From the NCBI RefSeq assembly GCF_001658005.1, contig NZ_CP015987.1, positions 124,001 through 188,000 on the forward strand: a DNA stretch of 64,000 nt, read 5' to 3'. How positions within the stretch are numbered: position 1 is the first letter of the stretch; each line of letters starts with the position of its first letter. The notes beneath the pieces were generated by a model. The model saw only the letters and a program-made list of their open reading frames with translations. It did not search any database and was not told where the DNA came from. This DNA comes from Sphingobium sp. EP60837 (GTDB taxonomy: Bacteria > Pseudomonadota > Alphaproteobacteria > Sphingomonadales > Sphingomonadaceae). Shown piece by piece: positions 1 to 8,835 of the stretch. Made by a program: the position numbers and the translations under genes.

Positions 1-108
1 GAAGTAGACCGTATCGTTGCATTATTGGTTGGCAACACCTGTTTTTGGCTCGGGATCCCGATGAGTATTCTCGAACAACCTTCTAAAGCACAAAAGCCCT
101 CAACAAGG

Positions 109-140
109 AAAAAAGACCCGCCAGCCGGAAGGCTGGCGGG
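109..140 (-). terminator. Rho-independent terminator of the TonB receptor gene
   Basis: A perfect 10-bp stem (CCCGCCAGCC at 117-126, GGAA loop, GGCTGGCGGG at 131-140) lies 12 bases past the receptor stop codon. Read on the minus strand it is followed by TCTTTTTTCC, the expected U-tract. It ends leftward transcription of the receptor gene. Confidence 0.85.
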
Positions 141-152
141 AGGTGGAGAGGC

Positions 153-2534
153 TTAGAATTTGAAAGTTCCCGAAAGGCCAAACTCCCGCGGATTGGTGAG
201 GTTCACCGTTCGGTATCCGGAGTCGAAGATCACCCCAGCCCCGCCCAGCACATTGTCGCCAGTGATCGTCGCGTTGTTGAACGAGATATTGGTAATCTTG
301 TTCTGGTTGAGGAGGTTGCGCACGAACGCCGACACCTCCCACTTATTCTCTTCACCGCGCACACCCACGAACAGGTTGATGAGTTCCCGGTGCGGAAAGC
401 GGAACTGCTGCCTTTCCGAAAAGACGCTCGGACGATAGGTGATCAGACCGCGGATGAACGGCTGGACAGGCCCGGTTCCGAAACGGAATTCGCTGTTTGC
501 GGTCAGGCTGAAGTCCGGAACGTCAGCAAGACGTGAGTCACGCTGGCAGTAGCTGACGTTGTTGACACCACCAAACGCCGGATTTGGAACGATCACTGAC
601 TGACCGGTAACTGGATCCACCGTGTTGCAAGGCAGCACAGCGTTATCATAATGCGCCTTTACGTAGGACGCACTGATCGAAGCATCCCAATTGTCCATAG
701 GCCTGCCGGAAATTGTCGCTTCCACGCCCTTGACCGTGGCATCGCCATTATAATTGTAATCGGCATTCGTATCGACGGTGCCGTCCGGCGGCCCGACGAA
801 GACGCCATCAGGAATGCCGTCACCGTTGAAGTCGATATTCGTGCCCTGGTCAGTCGCTATCCCGGTGAAGCGCGAAATGAAATTGTCGAACTTCTGATAG
901 AAGGCTGCAATGTCGAGCGAGAGCCTGCGATCAAAGAAAGCTGTCTTTAAGCCAATTTCATAGGTGTTCGATCGTTCCGCTTTGCTGATCGCTAGATCCT
1001 GGCTGACATTCTGAGGGATTCCGACGCCGGCTGTGGGTGCACGGAAAGATCGGCCGTAAGCAGCATAGACCGTCAAGTCCGAGGTCGGTTCATATGTCAG
1101 TGTTGCCGATCCGGTAAACGGGTGCAACTTTTTCTCGAAATCGACGATCGGAAAAGTTCCTGCGCCCGGAATCGAGATAGTTGCAAACTGCTTTGAACTG
1201 ATGACTGAATAGCGCCCGGCAGCTTCGAAAGTCAGTTGATCTGTTGGCTGAAGGCGAATGCTTCCGGCCAAGGAATAGGTCTCGGCGCTGACGGGTATAG
1301 AAATCAGCCCTGTCAGGGGGAAGATCGGCGCAACAGGTACCGGGACGCCCGGGACGCTGGGAATGTAGTCTAGCGGGCTATCCACGGTGACATTGCCGGT
1401 TTGCTTGGAGTAGGTCCCGCCGATCGACCAGTTGAAGAAACCATCATTGTTAGACAGCAGGCGAAGTTCAGCTGAGTCCACATTATAAGGCGAACGTGTA
1501 ATCTGCGTCGGCGCGTAGCTGTGGATCGCATTGCCTGGGTCGGATTCGCCATATTGCGTGAGTTTAGTTTCCTGATGACCGCCGATAAAGTCGAGGGTCA
1601 CAGGCCCAAAGTCATATTTCGCGTTTACGGTAACCAGATGACTGTTGTTGATGAAGCGGCTGCGCCCCTCAGCGAGCGTATAGCGGTCATCGAGCCCGAC
1701 CGCCGGATTGCCGATGACCGGATTTCCCGGGCCGAAAACTTGAGGGTAAAGGCGATTATCAGCATTGAGATACTGATACATAACGTTGATGTCGAAACCT
1801 TCCACCGGCTGGAAGGCGACCGACAGGCGGGCGCTTTCCGTGCGGCTTCGCGAACGGTCCCAACGAACGATGTTGCGCACCTGGTTCAGACGGTTGCCAT
1901 CCACCAGCATCGATGCGCGGATGGCGAGCTTGTCCGTAATGAGCGGCAGGGAGACCCCGCCCTGGACGTTGTAACCAGCATCCTCGGTCGCGGTGCCCTG
2001 CACATATCCCTCGATCGAACTCAGGTTCGGGCGACGCGTCCGGATGGTGATGGCGCCCGACGGCGCGGTACGGCCGCGAAGACCGCCCTGCGGCCCGCGC
2101 AGCACTTCGATCTGATCGATGTCGTAAATGGCCGTGAAGGCGGTTTGCGCGTCGATGGGAACTTCGTTGAAATAGAGGTCGACCGCAGGACCTGTGCCCT
2201 GGTCGGGATCAAAGGTCACGCCACGCAGCGTTGCCGAATTGGCGCGGCCATTGTCATTCCGAAGTTCAAGACCCGGAGCAAGCTGCTGCACATCCTTGAC
2301 GTCAAAAATTTTCAGGCGCTCGATCTGCTCGCCCGTCGCGACATTGATGCTCATCGGAACATCCTGCAGAGCTTGTGCCCGGCGAGTGGCTGTCACGACT
2401 ATCTCAGCGTTGGACTGATTAGCCCCTGTTGAGACATTTCCAGTCTCGGTTTGGCCCCAGGCGGGCAATGATAGTGCGCAAAAAGTACAAGTCGATAACA
2501 GTAGCATTTTACGGCGCAAATTCCTTTGCATCAT
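153..2534 (-). CDS. TonB-dependent outer membrane receptor
   Basis: Outer membrane beta-barrel importer of about 790 residues, energised by TonB. A signal peptide ending near the first Ala-X-Gly region is followed by a TonB-box-like stretch (EIVVTATRR), a plug with the family motif EVLRGPQGGLRGR, and a long barrel ending in Phe (GTFKF), as outer membrane proteins do. There is no N-terminal STN signalling domain, so it is a plain transporter rather than a FecA-type sensor. I prefer the ATG pair at 2534/2531, which follows GGGAGAGG; a TTG at 2555 is in frame but unlikely. Its substrate cannot be read from sequence. In sphingomonads such receptors often sit beside catabolic genes, which fits the oxidoreductases to the right. 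A strong terminator follows it. Confidence 0.9.
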   Translation of the reverse strand: MMQRNLRRKMLLLSTCTFCALSLPAWGQTETGNVSTGANQSNAEIVVTATRRAQALQDVPMSINVATGEQIERLKIFDVKDVQQLAPGLELRNDNGRANSATLRGVTFDPDQGTGPAVDLYFNEVPIDAQTAFTAIYDIDQIEVLRGPQGGLRGRTAPSGAITIRTRRPNLSSIEGYVQGTATEDAGYNVQGGVSLPLITDKLAIRASMLVDGNRLNQVRNIVRWDRSRSRTESARLSVAFQPVEGFDINVMYQYLNADNRLYPQVFGPGNPVIGNPAVGLDDRYTLAEGRSRFINNSHLVTVNAKYDFGPVTLDFIGGHQETKLTQYGESDPGNAIHSYAPTQITRSPYNVDSAELRLLSNNDGFFNWSIGGTYSKQTGNVTVDSPLDYIPSVPGVPVPVAPIFPLTGLISIPVSAETYSLAGSIRLQPTDQLTFEAAGRYSVISSKQFATISIPGAGTFPIVDFEKKLHPFTGSATLTYEPTSDLTVYAAYGRSFRAPTAGVGIPQNVSQDLAISKAERSNTYEIGLKTAFFDRRLSLDIAAFYQKFDNFISRFTGIATDQGTNIDFNGDGIPDGVFVGPPDGTVDTNADYNYNGDATVKGVEATISGRPMDNWDASISASYVKAHYDNAVLPCNTVDPVTGQSVIVPNPAFGGVNNVSYCQRDSRLADVPDFSLTANSEFRFGTGPVQPFIRGLITYRPSVFSERQQFRFPHRELINLFVGVRGEENKWEVSAFVRNLLNQNKITNISFNNATITGDNVLGGAGVIFDSGYRTVNLTNPREFGLSGTFKF

Positions 2535-3541
2535 CCTCTCCCATTTTACGTTCAAAGTTCATTCTTATTCAGCCGCACGCAGCTGTAACCACTCTTCAGC
2601 GTCACCCCAAAAGGAGCGGCTGTTCTTTATCCGAATTGTTAGCTGTCGCGCACAACCTTAGGATCGGCCAGGCCGTCTCGAGCATCGGCCCTAACTTTCG
2701 TGCCGCAACTTGACGCTTACGTCTGTTAGGGCGGACCGTGGTAGCGCTCTCTCGAGAATGGAAGCGTCATTGAGTAGCTGGCAGTCGATTCCCCCCTTTC
2801 GTGCGCGACGGTTGGACCTTACGCCAACGGAGCAGAAAGTAAACTCATCCGGAGCTTTTTTTCTGACTGTGCTATTTTTCTGACACACAAGCCGAGACAG
2901 AGGCGCAAGCATCTATATCTGACGTAGTGAGCACCTATGCATGGGCCGCCAGCACAAGAAAAAAGCCGGCTTTAAATGGGTTACGTCCCTGGGGTTCGTC
3001 TCGACGTTCACGCGGAATTTCGATTGCAAAGCCAGTACGCTTCAAAGCCGTCGAACCGTCTGAGGCCGAAATCCTATTCATGCTTCGTAAGTTTGCTGCT
3101 CTGACGAGCATTCAGGAGACCAAAGCAGAAGCCGAAGATACAGAGAATCGGCTTATCGACTTTTCACAGCAAAACTGCATTCGTGCCGCACGGCGTAGCG
3201 GCTGAAGGGCCATGCGGGGGCCGCAGAGTCAAAGGGCAGCGATCGGCTTCCAGCTGAGCGGAACGGCCGACGCTGTCGGTTCAACTACCGCTCCAAGGCA
3301 TAGCGCTCGTCGAGTTGATCTGACCCGCGCTTCGATGAGCATGCCTGAAGCAGGCATGGCATTACCGGCGGCGAGAATAGGAGATGAAATCCAGGTCGCG
3401 TTGATAGAGTGATCGATAGAATGCGTTGCAAAGTGATGGCTGACCTTTAAGGCACGTAAGCTATCATTCGCTTTTAGTAAGGTTGCAGATTGGCAGGGGG
3501 TGGACCTATCCGCCCTGAAAGATGATAGAGACAGGTTCGAA
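2535..3541. other. Gene-poor 1-kb intergenic stretch
   Basis: About 1 kb between two divergent genes with no convincing coding sequence. Open frames at 2927-3205 (+) and 3229-3440 (-) have weak protein character and no clear ribosome binding site. The minus frame could be a degraded gene, but I cannot name a family. The right end must hold the promoter of the oxidoreductase and the left end that of the receptor. Confidence 0.5.
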
Positions 3542-4564
3542 ATGAGAGCGATTGGATTCACAGAGAGCGGCAGCATCGACCGTGACGATGCCCTGCTCGA
3601 CATCGAAGTTCCCGATCCTGTAGCCGGTCCTCGCGACCTTCTGGTCCGGGTCCACGCAGTGTCGGTCAACCCGGTGGATATTAAGGTGCGCGCCGCCGCC
3701 AAGCCGCGCGGTGGACAGCCGATGATCCTCGGCTTTGACGCGGCGGGCATTGTGGAAGCCGTCGGCCCTGAGGTCACCCTTTTCACTCCGGGAGACGAGG
3801 TCTATTACGCCGGAACCATCGTTCGGCCCGGGACAAATGCCGAATTGCACGCCGTCGATGAACGTATAGTGGGGCGTAAACCGTCGTCGCTTGGCTGGGC
3901 GGCGTCGGCAGCACTGCCGCTCACCGCGCTCACCGCCTGGGAAATCCTGTTCGATTGCCTGCGGGTTTCGCGCCACAAGGATGCCGGAAGATCGATCCTG
4001 ATCGTCAACGGCGCAGGTGGCGTAGGCTCCATGCTCGTCCAATTGGCGCGGCAACTCACCAACCTTCAGGTCATCGCCACTGCATCGCGGCCCGACACGG
4101 TGCAATGGGCGGAGGGTTTGGGCGCCCATCACGTAATCGATCATCACAGGCCGCTTGATGAGGAACTGGCGAGGATCGGTGTACGCTGTGTCGATTATGT
4201 CGCCAGCCTGGCTGCCAGCGACAACAACCTGGCGCAAATTGCCAAGATCATCGCTCCACGAGGCGCTCTATGCCTGATCGATGATGTCCGGGCCTTTGAC
4301 ATTGTTCCACTGCGCCAGAAGTCGATTACCGTCGCGTGGGAAGGGGTATTCACACGCTCCATCTACAAGACCGATGACATGATCGAGCAGCACAACATCC
4401 TGAACGAGATTGCGCGTCTCGTCGATGAAGGCGTCCTGCGCAGTACATTGACCAAGGAATTGGGGCCGATCGATGCCGCGCACCTGAAAGCCGCGCACCG
4501 CCTGGTCGAAACCGGCCAAATGATAGGCAAGGTCGCGCTCGCCGGCTTCCCGTCGCTTAGTTAA
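3542..4564 (+). CDS. Zinc-type alcohol dehydrogenase-like (MDR) oxidoreductase
   Basis: 340-residue medium-chain dehydrogenase/reductase of the quinone-oxidoreductase-like branch, which reduces C=C or C=O bonds with NAD(P)H. The N-terminal GroES-like fold carries the family motif VNPVDIKVR, then GFDAAGIVEAVG. The Rossmann part has the nucleotide-binding INGAGGVGSMLVQLA. The catalytic zinc cysteine of true alcohol dehydrogenases is not visible, which suggests a non-zinc reductase despite the family name. The start is set at the ATG beginning MRAIGFTESG, matching family N-termini; 14 in-frame codons lie upstream. The Old Yellow Enzyme gene follows 79 bases later on the same strand, so the two may be co-expressed and act on the same class of unsaturated substrate. 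Confidence 0.88.
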   Translation: MRAIGFTESGSIDRDDALLDIEVPDPVAGPRDLLVRVHAVSVNPVDIKVRAAAKPRGGQPMILGFDAAGIVEAVGPEVTLFTPGDEVYYAGTIVRPGTNAELHAVDERIVGRKPSSLGWAASAALPLTALTAWEILFDCLRVSRHKDAGRSILIVNGAGGVGSMLVQLARQLTNLQVIATASRPDTVQWAEGLGAHHVIDHHRPLDEELARIGVRCVDYVASLAASDNNLAQIAKIIAPRGALCLIDDVRAFDIVPLRQKSITVAWEGVFTRSIYKTDDMIEQHNILNEIARLVDEGVLRSTLTKELGPIDAAHLKAAHRLVETGQMIGKVALAGFPSLS

Positions 4565-4643
4565 CCGTTTGACCTAATTCCTTCTTTTTCGGACCTAAGA
4601 TGTGCTTAGGAAAAGCTAATTATTCTCCAGTCGAGTGAACCTC

Positions 4644-5723
4644 ATGACCGACCTGTTTTCTCCCCTTTCCTTGTCCCATGGTCCGGCGATGAGGAACCGC
4701 TTCATGCTTGCGCCGATGACCAATCAACAAAGCCATCCGGACGGCCGCCTGTCGGACGAGGAATATAATTGGCTGACGAAGCGCGCCACCGGCGGTTTCG
4801 GGCTGGTCATGACCTGCGCATCGCATGTGCAGTCTGTCGGTCAGGGCTTTCCGGGCCAACTCGGTATCTTCGGTGACGAACATATCGAGGGCCTCACGAG
4901 GCTGGCCGCAGGAATCAAGGAGCGCGGGGCAATCTCATCCGTGCAGCTTCATCATGCAGGCTATCGCGCGCCCAAGGATCTGGTCGGCACGCCGGTCTGC
5001 CCCTCGGACAATCCCGAGACGGGTGCACGTGGCCTGACGCTGGATGAGGTAGAGACGCTCCGCGACGACTTCATCGCAGCAGCCGTGCGTGCCGAAAAGG
5101 CCGGTTTCGACGGCGTAGAAGTGCATGGAGCGCATGGCTATGTGCTGGCCGAGTTCCTGTCGCCAGAGGTGAACCAGCGCACCGACCGTTACGGCGGCAG
5201 CTCGGAGAACCGCTCGCGTTTGTTGTTCGAGATCATCGAGGGCATTCGTGCGCAGTGCCGCTCCGATTTTCAGATCGGCCTTCGTCTCTCACCCGAGCGT
5301 TATGAACAAAGCCTTGAGGAAATCATCGCGGTGGCTGGTGAGATAATGCGTCAGGACAAGATCGACTATCTCGACCTGTCGCTGTGGGACGTGACCAAGG
5401 AGCCGGAGGACGAACGCTTCAAGGGACGCACGTTGCTCAGTTGCTTTACCGATCTACCGCGGGGCAATGTTCGTTTGGGCGCAGCGGGCAAGGTGATGAG
5501 CGGCCCCGCAGCCGCCAGCGTGATCGAGGCCGGTTGCGACTTCGTGTCAATCGGCCGGGCGGCCATACTGCGCCACGACTTTCCGGAACGCGTACGCGAT
5601 GATAGTGGCTATGACTCGCCACCGCTGCCAGTGACTGCCGAGCATCTACTCGACGAAGGCTTGGCCGAGGCGTTCATCGCCTACATGAACAGCTGGCCCG
5701 GCTTCGTCGCCGAAAGGGCCTGA
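4644..5723 (+). CDS. NADH:flavin oxidoreductase, Old Yellow Enzyme family
   Basis: 359-residue FMN-dependent ene-reductase with a TIM barrel. It opens with LFSPLSLSHGPAMRNRFMLAPM, the family start around the flavin phosphate loop. The substrate-binding pair lies in VEVHGAHGYVLAEFLSP, followed by the hallmark NQRTDRYGGS. The C-terminal phosphate-binding segment GCDFVSIGRAAI is present. The ATG at 4644 is preferred over an in-frame GTG at 4635. Members reduce activated alkenes with NAD(P)H. The neighbouring MDR reductase suggests a small catabolic or detoxification unit, but the substrate is unknown. Confidence 0.9.
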   Translation: MTDLFSPLSLSHGPAMRNRFMLAPMTNQQSHPDGRLSDEEYNWLTKRATGGFGLVMTCASHVQSVGQGFPGQLGIFGDEHIEGLTRLAAGIKERGAISSVQLHHAGYRAPKDLVGTPVCPSDNPETGARGLTLDEVETLRDDFIAAAVRAEKAGFDGVEVHGAHGYVLAEFLSPEVNQRTDRYGGSSENRSRLLFEIIEGIRAQCRSDFQIGLRLSPERYEQSLEEIIAVAGEIMRQDKIDYLDLSLWDVTKEPEDERFKGRTLLSCFTDLPRGNVRLGAAGKVMSGPAAASVIEAGCDFVSIGRAAILRHDFPERVRDDSGYDSPPLPVTAEHLLDEGLAEAFIAYMNSWPGFVAERA

Positions 5724-5742
5724 CCGGCGGCTGCTACCATTA

Positions 5743-5756
5743 GACCGCGCGCGGTC
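5743..5756. repeat. 14-bp palindrome between convergent genes
   Basis: GACCGCG-CGCGGTC is a perfect palindrome in the 86-base gap between the convergent ene-reductase and Toprim genes. It may help stop transcription from either side, but lacks a U-tract, so it is only a candidate. Confidence 0.3.
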
Positions 5757-5809
5757 ATGAGCACAGTCTCCTGACGGGGCCAGCACCGTTGTGAGGGCAC
5801 TCGCCATCA

Positions 5810-6694
5810 TCACTTGCCCACTCCCTGCCCTCCCGCCAGAAGGACGTCATTCCAGTCCTTGAACCGCGCTGGCGGAAATTCCACGTCGATCTGGCGGCCG
5901 GGCATCGCATAGGCTGCCATGGCTTTTGCTGCGCCGATCTCGCCCGCCATGTCATTGTCGGGAAAAAGTACGAGGCGGGTCACATAGGTCGGTATTGCGA
6001 CCTGGTCCAGGCGCTCAGAGCCAAGTGCCGCCCACACGGGGATGTCGAACAGCATCATCGCTGAAAGCGCGGTTTCGACACCCTCAGAGAGGCCAAGTGT
6101 CTGACCAGACGGTGCCAGTACCACAGCACCCCGATGCGGTCGTCCGAGCATCATTCGGGGGTCGATCAGATCGCGCGCGCGGCGGGCGTCGTCGCGATCA
6201 AGAAATGTCCGCTGAATGGCGACAAAGCGGTCACCCTCGTGCACGGCCGCGATCATAGCCGGGCGGTAGTCCAGCCTCTCGCCGCCGCCGAGTGGCGTTC
6301 GAGCATGAAAGCGCAAAGCGGGCGGCAAGATCGCGATACGCCGGCGACGAAGATAGATTTCCGCAGGCGTGCCGCTCAATTGGCGCGCCGCGTCCCAGAC
6401 ATGCAGGGCACGCTGCCTACGCCATAGATCTGCCGTGAATGACGCAGGAGCCGGGCCGGCCTCCTCGATGCTATCGAGAGCCTTCCCGTCGAGCCTCAAT
6501 ATTTCGCGAATGACATCGCGTGTATCGCAACCGGCCCAGCATTTGTACAAGAGCGCACTGGTCCCGACCCGGATCGAAAGACTGGGCCTTCTGTCCGGAT
6601 GGGCGGGACAACGGCACAGGCCTTTTCCGTGTCTCCAGTGGCCGCCCAGCTTGCGGACGAGGGACTCGCCGATCCTGTCAAGATGCGTGCTCAT
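5810..6694 (-). CDS. Toprim domain protein with CHC2-like zinc finger (primase-like)
   Basis: 294-residue protein of the primase-like type often found on mobile DNA of alphaproteobacteria. The N-terminus has a DnaG-like zinc-binding pattern (CRCPAHPDRRPSLS, then YKCWAGC). After a spacer with YLRRRRI and a DUF7146-like middle, the Toprim signature appears: acidic residue in LSEGVETALS and the DxD-like LFPDNDMAG. The end, KDWNDVLL, is typical. It probably acts as a primase or nucleic-acid enzyme for replication or transfer of a mobile element. No partner replication gene is adjacent, so it may be a remnant of an older element. Start ATG at 6694. Confidence 0.8.
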   Translation of the reverse strand: MSTHLDRIGESLVRKLGGHWRHGKGLCRCPAHPDRRPSLSIRVGTSALLYKCWAGCDTRDVIREILRLDGKALDSIEEAGPAPASFTADLWRRQRALHVWDAARQLSGTPAEIYLRRRRIAILPPALRFHARTPLGGGERLDYRPAMIAAVHEGDRFVAIQRTFLDRDDARRARDLIDPRMMLGRPHRGAVVLAPSGQTLGLSEGVETALSAMMLFDIPVWAALGSERLDQVAIPTYVTRLVLFPDNDMAGEIGAAKAMAAYAMPGRQIDVEFPPARFKDWNDVLLAGGQGVGK

Positions 6695-7312
6695 CTGAGG
6701 TGGTTCCTGATTGGTTGGACGTGTTCATGAGGTGTTTGCCACCGGCCTCTGACGCCGTGGGCAGCTAGCCATGCCATTGACACCGGCGGGTTGGGTCCGG
6801 GCCAATGACAAGAGCGCTTGGATTTACGGCATTTTCGATTATTAGTTGCCGCGTCCGTCCACAGGCGGGCCGAGGCGTCGAAACCTCGCACCAGTAGGGC
6901 CGGTCGAATGCTCCCTCGACCGGATGGCGGGCGCGTATGTCCAGGCCATCCGGCTAAAGGCGCTTGCGCTCGTCTGCTGGCGAGTTTCGAACATTCTCTA
7001 GCTGAGGTCCCTGCGGCAGGGCGGGACATTGGTGTCGCTACTTCATCATGCTTTGCCTTTTCTGGCAATGGTCACATCGGCATGTCGATCGACCCGGGGC
7101 GCAACAGTCTCTCCGGGGTCATGCGACTGCCGTCTTGATGCAGCCTTCATCAGTGTCGCATGCCGCAATGGGGTCGGTTCGTATCGAAGGGTGGCGCTTC
7201 AACAACCGTTGCTCGGGGTCATCGCTGCCCCAACGTTAGAATCGAAGTCACCGGTCCCTCCGCCTCCCGGGAGGATCGTACCGTCCGATGGGACGGATGG
7301 CGTAAAATCGTA
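6695..7312. other. Non-coding or degenerate stretch upstream of the Toprim gene
   Basis: A minus-strand open frame of 125 codons (6691-7068) ends in a 4-base overlap with the Toprim start, but its composition (Arg/Pro/Ser rich, no domain pattern) does not look like a conserved protein. The right part belongs to the downstream non-coding end of the IS110 element. Confidence 0.4.
7263..7296. repeat. Two adjacent hairpins in the 3' non-coding end of the IS110 element
   Basis: CCTCCCGGGAGG (7263-7274) is a perfect palindrome and CCGTCC-GATG-GGACGG (7281-7296) a 6-bp stem with 4-base loop, both just past the transposase stop. IS110/IS1111 elements carry structured non-coding ends; these hairpins may be part of that. 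The exact element boundary is not visible. Confidence 0.4.
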
Positions 7313-8473
7313 TCAGGCTCGGGCGGTCTGCATCATCTGGCGATGCGGCTCGAGGGTCTCCGTCTTGAACTGGAAGTGAGTGCCGTCGCGCCACATGCCG
7401 AACAGGATGACGGCGAGCTTGCGGGCAACCGCCACTTTCGCCTTGTTGAACCCGACCTTCTTCGCCAGCCTGACGCCCCAGTCCTTCAATGACGAAAAGG
7501 TCTTGGTCGCCGACAGCAGTACTGTTGCGGCATTGACCATGTGCGTACGGGTCAATCGGTTCCCCATCTTGCTGATCTTGCCATGGGTCAGGCTCTCGCC
7601 GGACTGGTACACGCGCGGCGTGAGCCCGAGATAGGCGGCGACATCGTCAGCCCGCCGGAAACGAGATGGTTCTTCGATTGCGGTGAAGAACGACAGGGCG
7701 GTGATGGCGCCGATGCCGGGCACTGCCATGAATCGCCGACATACCGGATTGGCGGCAGCGAGTGCCTCCAGTTCGGTCTCGATCCGCACGGCATCCGCCT
7801 GGAGCCGTTCGCACAGGTCGAGCACCGGTAGGATGCGCGGTCGCAGGTTGATGCCTTCGCGATCCTGGATGATCAGCAACTGCTCGACGACACGGTCGCG
7901 ATAGGTAGCCGATGACTTGGCGCCAGGCTCGACCCGCCCACCATAGACGCGCAGCAGGCCGCGGATCATGTTCTCGTTGGCGAGGCGCTGCTGGACCAGC
8001 CGGTGGCGCATGATGAGCTGGGCGCGCACCTCGAAGCAGGCTGCGCTCTTCACGTATACCTCGGTCAGATAGTCGCGACCGGTGCGTGTGATCTCGGCAA
8101 TGCCGCGAGCATCGTTGGTGTCGGTCTTGTTGCGCTTGAGGGACAGCACCCGGTGGACCTGCAACGCGTCCATCACGGCGACTTGGTAGCCCTGCTTGCG
8201 CAGCCCGCCGGCGAGATGCGCCGACATCGCGCCCGTCTCCATGCCGACGACCACCACATTAGAGGTGAAGTTCTTCGCCAAGTAGCGCCCGATCTCGGTC
8301 GGGTGCGTCTTCATCGAAACCTGGTGGACGACCTTGCCGTCTCGATCCAGCACGCACACCGATGTCGACTTGAGGCCGACATCAAGGCCGACCCAGACGC
8401 GGCCACATGCCGGGTCCACTTCCGCCGCCGCCCGGAACGCCAGGATCTCGGGGTTCGTGATCTTCTTTGTCAT
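7313..8473 (-). CDS. IS110-family transposase (DEDD recombinase)
   Basis: 386-residue transposase. The N-terminal RuvC-like DEDD domain starts with VGLDVGLKSTSVCVLD and continues through VGMETGAMSAHL and KTDTNDARGIAEI. The C-terminal Transposase_20 domain holds FMAVPGIGAITALSFF, YLGLTPRVYQSGES and KMGNRLTRTHMVNAA, including the serine region used by this family. Family members lack terminal inverted repeats and use a structured RNA from their own non-coding end to choose targets. The frame is intact, so the element may still be active. I take the ATG of MTKKITNPEI; five in-frame codons upstream are probably untranslated. Confidence 0.93.
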   Translation of the reverse strand: MTKKITNPEILAFRAAAEVDPACGRVWVGLDVGLKSTSVCVLDRDGKVVHQVSMKTHPTEIGRYLAKNFTSNVVVVGMETGAMSAHLAGGLRKQGYQVAVMDALQVHRVLSLKRNKTDTNDARGIAEITRTGRDYLTEVYVKSAACFEVRAQLIMRHRLVQQRLANENMIRGLLRVYGGRVEPGAKSSATYRDRVVEQLLIIQDREGINLRPRILPVLDLCERLQADAVRIETELEALAAANPVCRRFMAVPGIGAITALSFFTAIEEPSRFRRADDVAAYLGLTPRVYQSGESLTHGKISKMGNRLTRTHMVNAATVLLSATKTFSSLKDWGVRLAKKVGFNKAKVAVARKLAVILFGMWRDGTHFQFKTETLEPHRQMMQTARA

Positions 8474-8625
8474 CGCTTCATCTCCCATCTATCGTGCAGC
8501 ATCATCGTGCGCCCACTTGCAGGAGAGAAAAGACCTCAGCTAAACCACACCCGGTTCTCAGGGGCCGCACGCCTTGATCCTTCATGAGCAAGGCGTGCCG
8601 CCGGCTGAGAGTAGAGGAAATTCAC
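8474..8625 (-). other. 5' non-coding end of the IS110 element and junction with host DNA
   Basis: About 150 bases upstream of the transposase (minus strand), without a gene. In IS110-group elements this side encodes the guide (bridge) RNA. The length is compatible but I could not identify the conserved RNA fold or the core dinucleotide, so the left boundary of the element is unknown. Confidence 0.35.
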
Positions 8626-8793
8626 ATGGTCACAATCGAAGATGCTACCGCAAGACGATCAAGCGCGATCAAGCTGATGGAGCAGGCGCTGGTGGAATTA
8701 GACGCGATGGACGATGCTCTTGGGGCTATGCGTTTGCAGCATGCCATCGACGTTGTTCGCGGGGAGCAGGAGCCCGATCAGCAAGCGGACTAA
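8626..8793 (+). CDS. Small conserved-looking protein, 55 aa
   Basis: 55-residue acidic, helical protein (begins MVTIEDATARRSSAIK; middle LMEQALVELDAMDDAL). The ATG at 8626 follows GAGGAAA at a good distance; an upstream ATG at 8584 has no such site. The ends of this gene and of the convergent sigma-like gene are 42 bases apart. I do not recognise a family. It looks like a two-helix protein that could bind another protein. Its position beside quorum-sensing genes may mean a regulatory role, but this is a guess. Confidence 0.55.
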   Translation: MVTIEDATARRSSAIKLMEQALVELDAMDDALGAMRLQHAIDVVRGEQEPDQQAD

Positions 8794-8835
8794 CTCCATG
8801 GCCGTCCGTGGAAGCCATGCTCTAAGCATAACCCC

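Noticed and set aside
1521..2432. Plus-strand frame of 303 codons opposite the first TonB receptor
   Set aside because: Shadow of the receptor gene; the receptor has clear family motifs and the opposite frame has none.
3229..3786. Minus-strand frame of 185 codons upstream of the MDR gene
   Set aside because: Half overlaps the oxidoreductase. The other half has some protein-like look, but no family could be named, so it is mentioned only in the gap entry.
6691..7068. 125-codon minus frame coupled to the Toprim gene
   Set aside because: The 4-base overlap is attractive, but the composition (RRAQAPLAGWPGHTRPP and similar) is not that of a folded protein.
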